Positions 24,100 to 37,064 of a stretch of 64,000 nucleotides of DNA are shown in pieces (position 1 is the first letter of the stretch; each line of letters opens with the position of its first letter). Position numbers and translations under genes: made by a program. The notes below the pieces were generated by a model. The model was not told the origin of the DNA. It saw only the letters and a list, made by a program, of their open reading frames with translations, and made no database searches. This stretch comes from Bidens hawaiensis (Eukaryota > Streptophyta > Magnoliopsida > Asterales > Asteraceae): assembly GCA_021521415.1 (NCBI GenBank), contig JAIQDT010000841.1:62001-126000 (forward strand). Reading direction: 5' to 3'.

Positions 24100-27000
24100 A
24101 TGGACCAAGTATCTAATAATTCATCAAATGTTGCACTGTATCAAGAACTGGACTTCATAATGGGAACTGCTACTCATGTACCCCGTTTGCTGTCTCATGA
24201 GGGGTTTTCCGAGTGGAAGTTTAGATTTGAAAACTATGTGAAGATGAAAGATGCCAAGATTTGGAGAAGCATTGTTCGAGGTCCTCAACCTATCACTTAT
24301 CAATGTGAAAACTCTGAAGAAGTGGCTGTGAAGCCTGTTGAATTATATGATGATGCAGACTTTGAAAAGATTGACGAGGATGACAAGGCTCTTGCTACTT
24401 TAACCATGGCACTTTCACCCAAGATTGCCTTGGGATTTAGAGAATTATAGTCTGCAAAGGCATTGCGGGAAGCCCTTATTGAGGTGTATAAGGGTAATGA
24501 GGACATGAGAAGAAGCCGACAAGATCTCTTACGACAGAAGTTCAATATGTTCAATCATGTTCTGGGAGAGTCGTTGGAAACTCAACTGCAGAGATTTATA
24601 TCTCTAGTGACTGAGATGAGATCTACAAACATGAACTTGACCGTTGTTGAGACAAATAATAAACCGGTCAACTCCCTGCCACAGAGCTGGGATATGAATG
24701 TTGCTGTGATTAAGAAGAAGAAGGATCCCAACAGGTTAACTCTGTCAGAAGTAATGGAAATCATCAAAGCTTGTGACATGGATGACAAGCAACGTGCCAT
24801 AAATCATGCAAACTCCTATAATGCAGCTGGCTAAAGTGTTGCCTCTAACAATGCTCTCATTTCGCAATACAACTTCTCAATGTTCAAATCTTCCTAGGGA
24901 CAGTACACTACACCGCATCAGTCTCAGAATAACTTTTCTATGTTTAAGTTTGCTGAGGGTCAATTCACTCAGGCACCACCACAACCAACTCCCGTGTTAT
25001 TTCCTCAACATGTTCAATAATCCTCTTCTGTTGCTAAGCCCCAGCCATCTGCTGCACCTTCCATTCAGTCTCCGAATCAGATTCCCCGTATCTCAAAGGA
25101 GACTCAAGAAAACATCGCTTTAATGGCAGGATTCATGAATTGCTACAACTCCTTTCTTGCTGGAGATCTAGTTCAACAAGTTGTAGCTGTTGAGTTGGAT
25201 AAATCCTGATGATGTGGAGGAAATATATATCTCTTGGCTAATCGCCATGGTAGTTTTTTGCGTGAATAAATTAAAAAAGAGAACGGGCAGAAACAACTGG
25301 AATGTGCCAGCTAATCAGAAGGTGAGATTTAACAAAGATACTCTGAGGTGCTAAAATTGTCACGAGCTGGGTCATTTTGCTCGTGAGTGCACTAACCCAG
25401 CTAAGGAAGGAAAAGAAAAAGGGAACTGGTTCCAGTGGGAAATGCAAGAGGAGAAAATGTAGCAAGTACAGGTGAAGGTGAGCGAGGTTTGGTAGCTCAA
25501 CAATTCTCTTGGAATGATCAGATGGCTGCTCTCAGCATCAATAATCAGACTACAAACTTTGCCCGAATTGAAGCTGCTGAAGAAGAGAATGCTGTTGAGG
25601 ATCAAATGAAGGAACTTCAATTTGCTTTCATGACCTTCACTCCTTCCAGCTCATCCGAAGTAAGTTCCGATTTATGTTCACAAGCTTGTATTAATAAAGT
25701 AGATTTATACAAATCCCACAATAGTAACTTGCTAAGAGAAATGAAAGGATTAAAATCTAAAAATTTTACTCTTAAGAAAACTAAGAAAGCTTTCAAAGAT
25801 AAAATTGAGGCACAGAAAAGGGACTTCTCTAAACTTCAATATGATTTTAGCATAAAATGTTGTCACCACTTAGATGCCAAACAGAAAATTGCTGAGTTAA
25901 CTGTTGAATTGGAAGCCTCTAAGTTAGATAATCAATTTAACTAATAAATTTGAAGGATCTGAACTAAACTTTAGGAAATTCGATGGCTCCAGTGTTTTTG
26001 TTAACTCCAAGATCGAAAGTCAATTTTGGTGGAAAGAAAACGCTGGTGAGGGTATAGGGTACAGTGTTGTACCCCCTCTATATAACGAGAATTACACTAG
26101 TCTTCCTTTGACCAAAGAGCAGGAGGAAATGGTAAAAACCATGCAATATGGTAAATCAGCTGAAACTGACAAAAATGCTCCTGGTTCAGTAAAATCTATT
26201 GAATCAACCTCATGGGTGAATGATACTAATGTGTTTGCTTCACATGCAAATGAAGTAATTGTCGAGGATTGGATTGATGAGGATGATGATTTGCCTGTTT
26301 TAATTAATAAAGACATTGATTCTCATATTTCTTTAAATTTACCTTCTTTGAATTCTATGACTTCAAATTTTTGTGTGGGCTCTGTATTTAAGAGCAAAGA
26401 CAATTGTGTTGTTGATTCTTCTAAAACTTTAAAATCTGGTGGTGTGTTTTTGAATAAATTTGATCAAATAAGAATTCTCATAAACATACATCACCTAAGG
26501 TTGTCAAATAAGGAAGTTAAAATGTTCAAAATTGTGATAAATCAAGCATTAAGTCAGGTGGTAAATGTCAAGTAAAGCAAACTAGCTCACACAATAGATC
26601 TAGACTAGGAGTAGACCACAATGAATTTTACATCAAGCGTCAAATATGTTTTAATTGTGACATTCCTGGTTATATTGCTAGAAACTGTCAACAACGTCCA
26701 TATGTCCCATATTATGGATATTATCAGAGGTATTTGCCTCAAAATACCCCTCAAAATAAATCAAGGTATCATAAGAAAAGTCCCTCTGACAGTGATTTGA
26801 AAAGAAACAAGGCTGATAGGTTTAGTCCTCATCAGACGAAGCCTACCATGTTTCGGAGAAGTGATAGAAACTGTGTTTTGGTCTCAAGAACCAAGTTGGT
26901 TTCTAGACCAAAACAAGTTCGAAAGTCAAAGTCATTTGTGTCTTCTGCTCGCAAACCAGAGACTAAGTCATACATTCATACAAATAACGAACCTTCTAAA

Positions 27001-27114
27001 ACAAGATATGAATGGTAGTCTAAATCTCCAGAGATCAAGCTATCAAGTTCAATCTTAGATAATCGGGAAAATATGTCATTGCAACCTGTGACAAGTTTAG
27101 ATAAATAAGGTTTA
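24100..27114 (+). pseudogene. gag: Copia A gag, decayed
   Basis: It starts at ATG 24100 (MDQVSNNSSNVALY). The gag core follows (WKFRFENYVKMKDAKIW; LLRQKFNMFNHVLGESLETQ). A stop replaces a codon at 24448. A CCHC knuckle (NCHELGHFARECTNP, about 25355-25400) has its first cysteine codon next to a stop. Then come a coiled-coil segment (about 25700-25930), a region rich in Asp/Glu and Ser, and a second knuckle (CFNCDIPGYIARNC, about 26650-26695). The two-knuckle layout matches Copia B gag. Stops and shifts are frequent. Solo LTR S1 cuts the frame at 27120 before the protease. Confidence 0.85.
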
Positions 27115-27438
27115 CCCAGTGTGACATTCATCAATTTCGGGTCTTGTCTGTATTCGTTTATGCATTGTTTTACGTTGTAAACCGACCCGTTTTGTAAACC
27201 AAAACTCATGATATAAAAAATATTGGATTTTTATGTTACCAAAACATTCCCATTTGTTCAATTTGAAAAACCTCTTTTACGGATTCGAAAACGGACTTAA
27301 AACGAGCAAAATACATCAAAAACGAATTTCCGGACACGAAACGAACCACTAGACGAGCTGGGCCAGCCCCCCACCCCCCGGGCACGGCGCGCCGCGCGAC
27401 CAGAGGGCTAGGAGGAGCTCTCTTGGCGCCTAGACACC

Positions 27439-29650
27439 TGTCACACCCTCACTTAGGGCCTAGGCGTGTGACCACAAGTTGGTACATGTTTTGTAAATAT
27501 ATCAGAGTTGTGGGTTTGTTTTAGCGGAAGTCTTTAGTAAAATATTATTATATTGAAACCTTATTAAAAACTCGGGTTTAATTACCCGTTTGATATTTCA
27601 AATATATTTATTTGGAAAACATAACTCTTTTATAATATTTCCAAATAAAATATCTGAGCCACCAGATAGCATCTAATAACTATAACTCTAATCTTCTATT
27701 CCTTCTTGCTTGTTTGTTCTAACCTTTCTTGTTTCCCTGTAACATGGGTGGGAAAATACGTCAGCACAAAGCTGGTGAATAACGCTGACTCTAAAATATC
27801 TTTTCAATACCTTTGTGAAACCAACAATAATACCTTTGTGACTACTCATTAGGCACCCAACTATATTGGGATCAAATTACCCTAAGTACCATGTACAATT
27901 AATTATATACACAATATCATTTCTTTGAACAGTCCCGTAGACCTTCAGAGGCATGTTGATGATATGCATGGCCTCGGGGAAATGCCAAGTCACCATGTAT
28001 GTTTGGATCCAGACACATGTATACTCTTAATCAGAGTTTCAGTTTCTTATTATTGTACACAAAGTTTTAAGAATTCGTAAATCCTATGCAAACATTATGA
28101 CTCAATATAAAAGGTTTGGGGCGTATTCACCTTTTCTGTTTATAATCAGTTTTTGATACTGATTCCTGTTTTATGTTCTCTTCTTCTTGTTTTGTTACCT
28201 CGGACCTATAGTACGAGAATAACCTTTGTATAAATAACTAGATCAGCGATCTAGATTTAGACCTTTAGTCTATTTTGGTATAACTTCAACCTTGATAGAA
28301 TCATTTGTTTATATAAAACATTCGGACCTTTAGTCCTCTTCTTTATTTTATCAATTATATACTACGTTTCTTCTTCAGGAAGAAATGTCTATACTGAGTT
28401 TCTTCTTCAAGTAGAAAAATTATTTAACTATACTCTTTGAATATAATATTTCTTAATATTAAAGAAATATTATTTTAACAATAACCTTTGCTTAAGAAAA
28501 GTTATATTATTCTTAATCGTAATCAAGGTTCGGGCTATACCCCCAACTATGGTCTAAGTCAATTATAATAATAACTTAGGCAGAACCTCTTACCTCGCAC
28601 GGTATTTAGAGTTAGATATTCCTAAGTTTATACGGGCAGCACATCTACTCTATATGCACGTTTATCGAGGCGTTCTTGATCAACCCTTCTTGGCACGCAA
28701 ATCGAGGAGATGTTCACATGTCGTCGGGTTGTGCACGTACTTCGAAGCGGAACGTCTGGTTACTCTTGGGTGGCACGCACTTTGAGGAAAACACTGGGTA
28801 TTTGGCACGAATTACGAGGTGTTATTTGTTAGGTCGGTGATACGCAAAACGTTGTTCTGCACGCAAACCGAGGTAGAGAGAGAGTGAAATTCTATAGAGA
28901 GTGAATGTGAGGTATGTGGGAGAAATGGCCGTAACCTCCCCTTTTATACTTGATTTTGGGTCCCATCGCGGTACGCGATGGGCTCCTCTTTCAACTGCGT
29001 CGCGTATCGCGACGCCACCATTTCTGCATGAACGCCACGTGGCTTGCCATTTGTCTCTGTGCCATCACGGGTCATCCCGGTACGTGATGGCCGTGTCCTT
29101 GGACTCATCGCGTAGCGCGATGGGTCCCTGAATAATATTTTTCATTTTCAGTCCTTCATCTTTTGTAGCTTGTCACTTTTGGTCTATTTCTTGTTGTCCA
29201 AAAATACTAAGGCGGCTCTCAAAGCGGCTCGCGGCGATGCGAGCGTGCGCCATCAAAGCGCCACATTGCGCCCGACGCCCTTCGCCGTCGCCATTGTCCT
29301 CGTCCTCGCCCGAGCCCGCTGCGTGCTTGGTGCATGATATTCATAAAAGAATATTACTATGCAAAATCTCTTCCTTATAAAGAGCTTCCATTTCTTTACC
29401 ACTTTCTATGTGGGATGGATTTCATTTCTCTTATTTATACCCAAGTGTAAGGCTTCCACTTTTTTACATCTTTCCATGTGGGATGGAGTTTTCTTCATGT
29501 ATGAAGACTTAACTTAGGAAATATTTTTATTTTCTTATTTTTCATATATTTCCTTATTTAATATTTTCTCATGACTTATCTTGATATTATTTTTGATCCC
29601 TCAACTTTCCTAAGTTGTCAAATTTGGATCGAAATTTTGGGGATGTTACA
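27439..29650 (-). mobile_element. Solo LTR R1 (Gypsy type)
   Basis: 2212 bp, TGTCACACC...GATGTTACA, with a perfect TSD ACACC (27434-27438 and 29651-29655). It is related to R2 at 60683-62504: both share a first 90 bp with ACTTAGGGCCTAGGCG and CCACAAGTTGGTAC. TATAAAAGGGG on the minus strand (near 28940) gives the orientation. Several palindromes of the type CATCGCG...CGCGATGG lie at 28960-29130. A G+C-rich stretch lies at 29210-29330. There is no coding sequence. Confidence 0.85.
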
Positions 29651-31512
29651 ACACCCTTGTACACTATTTCGTTTTTGTTTGTTGTTTTGTGCTTTGCTTG
29701 TTTGTTTAACCAACCTATTTTCATGCAAAACATAAAAGAGAGCCTTGTAAAGAAGCCTTGACCCTTACCCTATATATACACACTCATCTTCTTCATTTTA
29801 CTCTTGCCATCTCTAAATTCTCTCTCAAACTCCATAGATTCAAGGTTGTTATTTTCTTAGTATTCTTGAAGTTTTGACTTTTAAATGTCAAACTAAGTTT
29901 AATCTTTCTTTCTAATTTGTTCACCGAACTTTACTAACACTTGTTTATGGTTGTAAAACATATATATAATGATACCCCTTGTTACCTTTGGTAGTTACTT
30001 CTCCGACCCCGGTTGGTTAAGTTTCAGACCTCGTAAGGCAAGGCTTCATGGAGAACTTCGTGTTCTTGATATATATACTTATATAACTTGTTTATACATA
30101 CTAACCATGTTTAACTTATGCTTATGAAGTTTCATGGTGGGGGTTTGTAGAGACTAACCTCGGTTTAACCGTAAATAGTGCAAACCGTGAACCGAACTTA
30201 TTACTAGTTTTGTTAAATAATTGTTTTAAACATGCTTTATGTTAGATTTAAGTTTCTAAAATTCATTTATACAAGTTCTTGGTTATTTGGGCATGTGGAT
30301 ACCATCAAGGAACGTATTGTGAGATGGAAACCGAACCGATCCGATTTTTACTCGCTTAAGACACACAAGTGTGTTTTAGCTATCAAGACTTGTATATTTC
30401 TTTAAAAATAGTTTACAAACTGATTTTAATTATTTTCTTAAGTACTTGGAAATGTTGGATCCAACTTGATCTCATAACAAAGTTTGAACCGACAAAACCG
30501 AACACTCGCTTAACGAACGTTGTTAGTTCTAAAACAATAGATCTACAAACTTGGTTAAGTCTTATAAAGTTTTTGTGAGTTATCTCATAACAATTAATAT
30601 TTTGGAAAGTTGACTTTGGGTTGACCATTCGTCAAGACCCGAACCAACAACCCGAACACTCGTTAAAGACCCGTTTTAGTATCTTTAGCCCAATGGAACT
30701 TGCATTTTAGCATTTTTCCCACCTTATTACTTAACATTGGTTAAGTAAATATTAAGGTTAGAACTTTAACCTGGTTTCGAGCAAACTTACATTTTTAAAG
30801 GGTTATTATTATAAATTCTTAAATAGTTACATTTTAAACCTTGAACTTTAATTGTTTACTTTTTGCAACAATTATTTTATTTAGAGATCTTCAAGACAAC
30901 CTTTCTAAATTCAAGATTTCCTTTTATTTAGGCTTCATACGTTAAACCCGTCATTCCGGCAAATCTCCAAATTATCAACTTTTCAAGTTTATTACTTGAG
31001 CATGAGTAACTTCATACCCCGTTTTCTATCTTTTGTTTTGGGGGTGACATTTCATCTTATCTAAACTAAATGTTTTATACTTGGGTCTTAAACCACAAAC
31101 TTTGTTTTATACTTTACTTGAATAATTGCTCGATTTGGTGTTCTATGCTTACATGTTTATGTGGTTATCGCTTTTGGATGGTGGAACTATAAATCCTAGA
31201 CCATGTGGCAACCCCTCATGGAAAGGCGTCGTTAACGTAATGCAATTAACGATAACTATAAAATCCTAGACTACTTGGCAACCCCTTGTAGCTAGGTGGC
31301 GCTAATGTGTTTAGCGATTGTCTATTTATCCAAATCTAGTGCTTTTATCTATTGTTTTGTATACAAGTTTTGTGGTTTTTATTACTATATACTATTGTGC
31401 TCAAACTTATGAATTGCTCACCAACCTTTGTGTTGACAAACTTTATTTTATGAAATGTTACATGTTTACATCTTGGTTGATTTTGGATGCTTGAAGAAAA
31501 CGTCACAAATAC

Positions 31513-31932
31513 TGTAGGTTCCCAGCCGGATCACACAGGAATATCTCGTAACACGAGGGTGCGGAATCCCCACGTAATACGATACGAGTGTAAGATAGAT
31601 AATACGTTGAATCGGTAAAATATAAACACAGAACAATACTAATAAACTCGATTATATTGCAATGCTTCAACACGTGATACCAATAATCACTAACACACGT
31701 TCTCGGAAAAAAAAACCTTACTCCTATAAGCCGAAGTGGAGGTTTAAATAGACCTCGACAACTTCGCCTAGCATTCTAGGCGAAGTTGTCATAACTTCGC
31801 TTATCCTCCAAGTTCGTCTACATCCATGGCGAACTTATTCAAAACAATATTTAAAACCAAACAAACAATCTAAAACGATTACAGACACATACAAAACACA
31901 AGATACTGAACTACTAACATTATGCACCAACA
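31513..31932 (-). repeat. Copia B 3' LTR
   Basis: 420 bp; on the sense strand it starts TGTTGGTGCAT and ends CCTACA. It holds a perfect 15-bp hairpin at 31757-31790 with arms GACAACTTCGCCTAG and CTAGGCGAAGTTGTC and a 4-nt loop. The arms contain the element's GGCGAAGTT motif. Confidence 0.9.
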
Positions 31933-31945
31933 GACTCCCCCTTGG
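31933..31945 (-). other. Copia B polypurine tract
   Basis: CCAAGGGGGAGTC on the minus strand, directly against the 3' LTR. Confidence 0.85.
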
Positions 31946-32012
31946 CAGTAGCTTCATATCTCTATCTTCATTCTCGTGTCTAGTAATCCCAAAAATCTCG
32001 TGCCACCCGTCT

Positions 32013-34970
32013 TCAAGCATGAACGCCCTGTCTTACACAGACAGAAACCACCCTCTGGTACTTCTTGGCTTCATCTTTCCACTTAGGAATGTAGAATATC
32101 TTCTTATCGTTTAGTACCTGCAAATCAGCTTGAGACAAATTCACCAAGTGCATGGGATCATACACTCTCAGAATCTCCTGTTCATCCTCATCTTCCATAA
32201 CAGCTTCAGCTGTCTGACTATCAACGTACCACCACTTGAGACTCTTTAAAACATCCTTGGGCATCAACTTCATTGGCACTTCTTTCAAACACCGAATCGA
32301 CTTATACTTCATCACCATCCAAGGCTTGCCATCAGCCCTCATTCCCCGATCCTTATCTTCAACGAATCTTCCTTTCTAAGGCTTTAGAAGCTCAAACTTT
32401 TTCTTTAATAGCTTCCTTCCATACTATCTTTCCAATTATTCTTGCAATATCATCATCACTCCTATTAATCAATCTCAAACGAACCAAATCTTTCACCTCA
32501 CACTCAGGCAAGGTGTTTAGCGATCTCAATGCCTTCTTAAAATATTGAATTCCATCATAACGCTTAATCACGAACAACTTTAACTGCTCGTCATACAGCC
32601 AGCAAATAATACCTTTCTTTGAATCAGCATATCCCTTGATGTTGTAACTCTTCTTAAACATTGTTGAAACCGCTGGCTTCTTTGTCTTGACAAACCACTG
32701 AGCACAGCCTTCTTTCCATCTCGGCTGTTCTTCCCCCTTAGACTCATCTGACATATCCATATCTTGACTCACATTCACCTTGTCAACATCTGGAATATCA
32801 TGTTCTACACTATCATCCACAATCTCACCTTCTTCTATCTCACTATTAATCACAATCTGTTCTCTTATATTTTCAATCTCATCAATAGTTAACACATCAT
32901 CTGTTAGATCATCATCATCACCCAACATTTCCTCATCATCAACAACAACGACATTTTCTCCACCTGATCCACCTGATGTACCAGTTGACTCCCCCTGAGA
33001 TGTGGAAGTCCCAAGAGTTTGTTCAGTTCTTGGCAACTCACCACCTGCACCTTTCGATGCATTGGGATCATCATCTCTATATTGTCTCTTTTTGATTCTC
33101 AACTCGTCGCCCTTGCAGCTCGTCTCCCCCTGAGATGCTAAGAACTCTTTAAGGGCATCAAATAATTTACCGTGTTCAACAAGGAGGGACGACTGTAACT
33201 GATTCTCTGCCACAAGTCTCTGGATGGCATGAGTTTGGATGAGATTAATTCTTGACTGTTCAGCAACCACCCGTTCAAGAGCTGCTATCCTCTCGGAATC
33301 TGATAAAGTAGCATCAAAATCAAACCTTATGTGAGAAATGTCTTGAGCATACGGTGGAGGAATGCCCAAACAAACTGGAATGTCAGAAGTAGCCTGAGAA
33401 GTAACTGCGGGTGGTATTGACACAGGCATCCCCGCAGTAGCAACCAACATTGACTCAACAAATCTTGCAACGACCTCCGATGGAGTGACAGTAGGAGGTG
33501 GCAAGGAGACTATCTCCGGTGCTGTAAATTGAAACGTGGTCGGAGGAACACCAAAGGATGACGATGTGGTCACCACGGGAACACTTGAGGTAATCGGTAC
33601 TGTTATAGTCATAGAAGCAGGAACCATAGTCATACCAGATAACGAGGGTGGAGAGAAACGAACCACCCTTGAGCTTTCACCAACTCCTGAACTTTCACCA
33701 GCCCTGACCTTCTTCGATCTTCGTACCAACTTGTCTAACACCTCTTCATAGTCAGATTCACTGTCATCCGAGTCTTTCTTTCTCTTGCCATGTATTCTTT
33801 CTTGTATGACCAGAATCTGTTGTGCTTCTACGATATCGTCAGTGGAGGAGTCAGAGTCGGTTCTCTCAGAATCCGCCACAGATGTAGCGACCATAGAAAC
33901 ATTCACACCAGATGCCTTAGCTACTGAGGCTCGAACCTCAGCAGCTGGATCAATTTGTTCCATGTCAAAGAACCCTTTCCTTCCAAAGGCGACATCAAGA
34001 TCAACCTGTTCTTCCGGAGCTGCAACAGGATCAGCAGGCAGTGCTTGCTGTACCACAGGTGGTGGTTGAACCACTGGAGGTGGTTGAGGAACATTAGCCT
34101 TTTGCGGTGCCGGGTCACGAAATTCATCTCCTGGAGGAGCAACATAAGCAGGATTCACCAAATAACCAAACAATGTAGTGTGCCGCGGACGAACATCTGG
34201 TTTGCTACGAGCACTTGATGACCTACATTGCGTAAAAATTCTCTTACTCACACTTTCAACATAACGGATAGGACGTCGTTGAGGCAGCGTGGGAGCTACG
34301 TGATTCAGAATCATCTGTAGGAATCTCGGATACATCAAAAATCTTTCCCTAGCGACCGCGCGTCTCTGATGATCAATCTCATAAAACACCATCTGACTAA
34401 AGCTGTAGGGCTTGTTGTAAGTCAGGGCAGTCATTGAAGATTGCATCGTTGCCCCCATACCGTCTGTACCAGCTTTACGACCAGACATGCACACTATCAT
34501 CACGTGCATCAAAAACCGCCACTGATCTAGTAAAAATCCCTTTCTCCGTTGAGTGTCACCTAACGAACCCGAATAACCCATACGTAGAAACGCACCATCT
34601 CTGAATGTAGCCGGAAAGTCTGTTGGATCATTTGTAGTTTTAACCTCGAACTGTAAAGCGACCCTTATTTGATCTGTCGAGAACTGTACCACCTGATTGT
34701 TCACTGTAGCGCGCATAACCGGAGGATCAACTCTACAGTCATATTCAACCGTTCGCCAAAAGTCTTCGATGTTTGGTAGTGAAATGGGGAGAGTAGTCGT
34801 GATGGCGTGAAAAATACGTGAGCGAGCGAGGAATGAAATGATCTCACGATAGTCTTCTATACCACTAGCATCCGGATCCAAAGTGATATACATGTTGTGA
34901 CCCGGAAAGAACTGTCGGTTGTTGTCACCACGTCACCACCAGCACCACCAGCCCCTGCCACAGCAGCCAT
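32013..34970 (-). pseudogene. Copia B ORF3 (env-position protein of unknown function), nearly intact
   Basis: The main open stretch is 34893-32392 (833 codons). A better start may be ATG 34970 (MAAVAGAGG), one indel out of frame and just after a splice-acceptor-like TTGTTGTGCAG. Past 32392 the frame shifts, meets one stop and continues to 32013. Parts: an N-terminal conserved region (FLRMGYSGSLG; QWRFLMHVMIVCMSGRKAG; RFLMYPRFLQMILN, about residues 100-195); a long Pro/Ser/Asp/Glu-rich middle with short coiled stretches; and a C-terminal module (ICWLYDEQLKLFVIKR; ELKDL-like; KKYQRVVSVCVRQG). Both conserved ends recur in Copia A ORF3. I see no signal peptide or membrane span, so env is its position only. 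From memory, similar proteins are common in Asteraceae annotations as hypothetical proteins. Confidence 0.75.
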
Positions 34971-35018
34971 AACTGCACAACAAACGGTCTAAATTAGAAT
35001 AGTTTCTTAGCAGATCAT

Positions 35019-35700
35019 AACTTCGCCTGTTACCATTGGCGAAGTTATGACATCTTTTATGTTTAACTTCGCTGTGGCTCAACTTCGCCTGAGTAAAACA
35101 AAATAACCAGATAACTTATTGTTGAAGTTTCTGGTAAGGCGAAGTTAACCAGTCGACGAAGTTATGAGCAACTTCGCCTAAACCTTAACTTCGCTTCACT
35201 AATCGGCGTTTCATAATGACCCAATTTCGGCTGTGTTTAATCAATTTTGCGAATGAAAACATGAAATCGGTAGCTGATATAGGCTCAGATGACCATATGA
35301 AGACTAAAACACATTTAACACACGATGTTGAATGAGGGTATAAGGTCTGTTTAACCGAAGCCACTTATTGGATTATCAAGACGCCGATTAATACCAAGTC
35401 TTACGAATTACGGGTCACAATGATCTTACAAACCTTTAAATCGGACAAAAATCAGATTATAATGAGGGTTAATTCGTGGGTATAACTTCGCCGAGGGTTA
35501 TAAGTTTGTGGGTATAAGTTCGCCGAGGGTTAATAGTTTGGAAGTTATTTGACCAAGTTGACCACCGTTTCACCTTTATATAGTTTTGAAAATACATGGG
35601 CGAAGTTATGGTTAACTTCGCCCCTTTGACAACTTCGCCCCTAAGTCAAACAGCTGGTCAACTTCGCTATATTTATAACTTCGCCAGATCCAACTTCGCT
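35019..35700. repeat. GGCGAAGTT motif array upstream of Copia B ORF3
   Basis: About 20 copies of the motif in both orientations (AACTTCGCC and GGCGAAGTT), several paired as hairpins, for example AACTTCGCC at 35019-35027 with GGCGAAGTT about 10 nt later. It lies just upstream of ORF3. Confidence 0.8.
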
Positions 35701-37064
35701 TAATAAACCACTTCACCTTAAGTGAAATTAAAGAAAAAGGGATCAAAACTAGTAACCAAGTGTTTATTAAAACGTACCAGGTATAAAACATAAAACAGAG
35801 TAAAGATAATTAATTAAACGGGATCAAATTTCAGTCATTTCTAGAACCTGGATGTTTTAGAAAAGATCCGAACAGGAATCATACTGATTAAGCGGCTGTC
35901 ACTCCGATTCATGTTCAGCGGTATTATGACATAAAGAAGCAGGCTGTAGGCAGGTATAAAACTTAGTATGGTTTTCATTGCTTCTGTGATACGGATTAGG
36001 TTCAATTAAGCTCAAAATTTAGATGGACATCACATGAGAGATTGTGATGCCTCCTATCTATTCTCAAAGCGTATTTGGCTTTCCCCGAGTCACCAAGAGT
36101 TGACTTCGACCCGTAGTGTCTGATTAAACAGTAAGCACACATCGATCTTTAGAGTCTTCTTCCCGTTCTTTCTTATGCTTAAAATATTCTTTCTTGCCTC
36201 TTTCTTGATATTTGAAACAACATAAGCTTCAGATGGCTTAACAAAAATTTTTTATTTTTTTTCTTTTTTTTTAAATAAAGACATTAATACAACTTCAAAT
36301 TGTTGACAACTGCAAGTCCCGAATCTGGATCACTGCAGGTACTTGACACTATCTTCTCGGGAATCAGAACACTCACGGGCTCGTGTATGACTGGGTAATC
36401 ACTTTTCTGCCTATCATTCGGAAAGATGTATATGGAGACATGCACAACTAAGAATGATTCTCCACATTAAATCGAGGTGATTTAGTTTGTATCACTTCTA
36501 CTTTTATGCACCATAGAAAGCTACCATAACATACAATGACTGTTCTAGAGTCTTTTAGGCCTATTAACTTCACCAGTTAAGCACACCAAAACAGTTTTCT
36601 ATCACTTTCCAAGGTTGGATCAATTTTCTTTTAAACATTGTATTGAAACTTCTTACGAAGTTATAGACTTGAAAAATTATATCATCTCCCTAATTTTTTT
36701 TATTTTTTTTATCTTTTTTTTTTTAAATTCTATCGCCCCGATCAAGTCAAAGTCTTCAGGTAAACGGCTATCCTAAAGATCCATTAGATCAGCTGGACCG
36801 ACCACATACAAGTATGTGTCCTTCAAACTAAGTATGAACGACTATTTTTCAGCGAAAGAATAAAAACCCATCATTAACCGCCCCGGTCACTTTCAGTCAT
36901 CTGGTTAATGGCTATCCTCATAATCTACTAGTAGAAGTAAGGACCAAATATATCCGAAGATGTGTCCTTCAAACTTAAGCAACCGACATAATTTTAAGCG
37001 ATAGTGATGTTTTTGTTTTTTTTTTGTGTAAATAAAACGAAAAACAAGGTTACTCAGGATTGAT
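35701..37064 (-). other. Conserved non-coding pol-ORF3 spacer of Copia B
   Basis: No ORF. On the sense strand it matches the Copia A spacer in several blocks, including a twice-repeated module with TCGCTTAAAATTATGTCGG, and the phrases GTGATACAAACTAAATC and CCGAATGATAGG. T-rich runs lie at 36240-36270 and 36695-36725. Confidence 0.65.

Noticed and set aside
28901..29131. 76-codon plus-strand ORF in R1 as a small gene
   Set aside because: It runs over the palindromic block of a solo LTR, against the likely transcription direction, and has no recognisable features.
33536..34218. Plus-strand ORFs at 33.5-34.2 kb
   Set aside because: Shadows of the long minus-strand ORF3 frame of Copia B with low-complexity composition.
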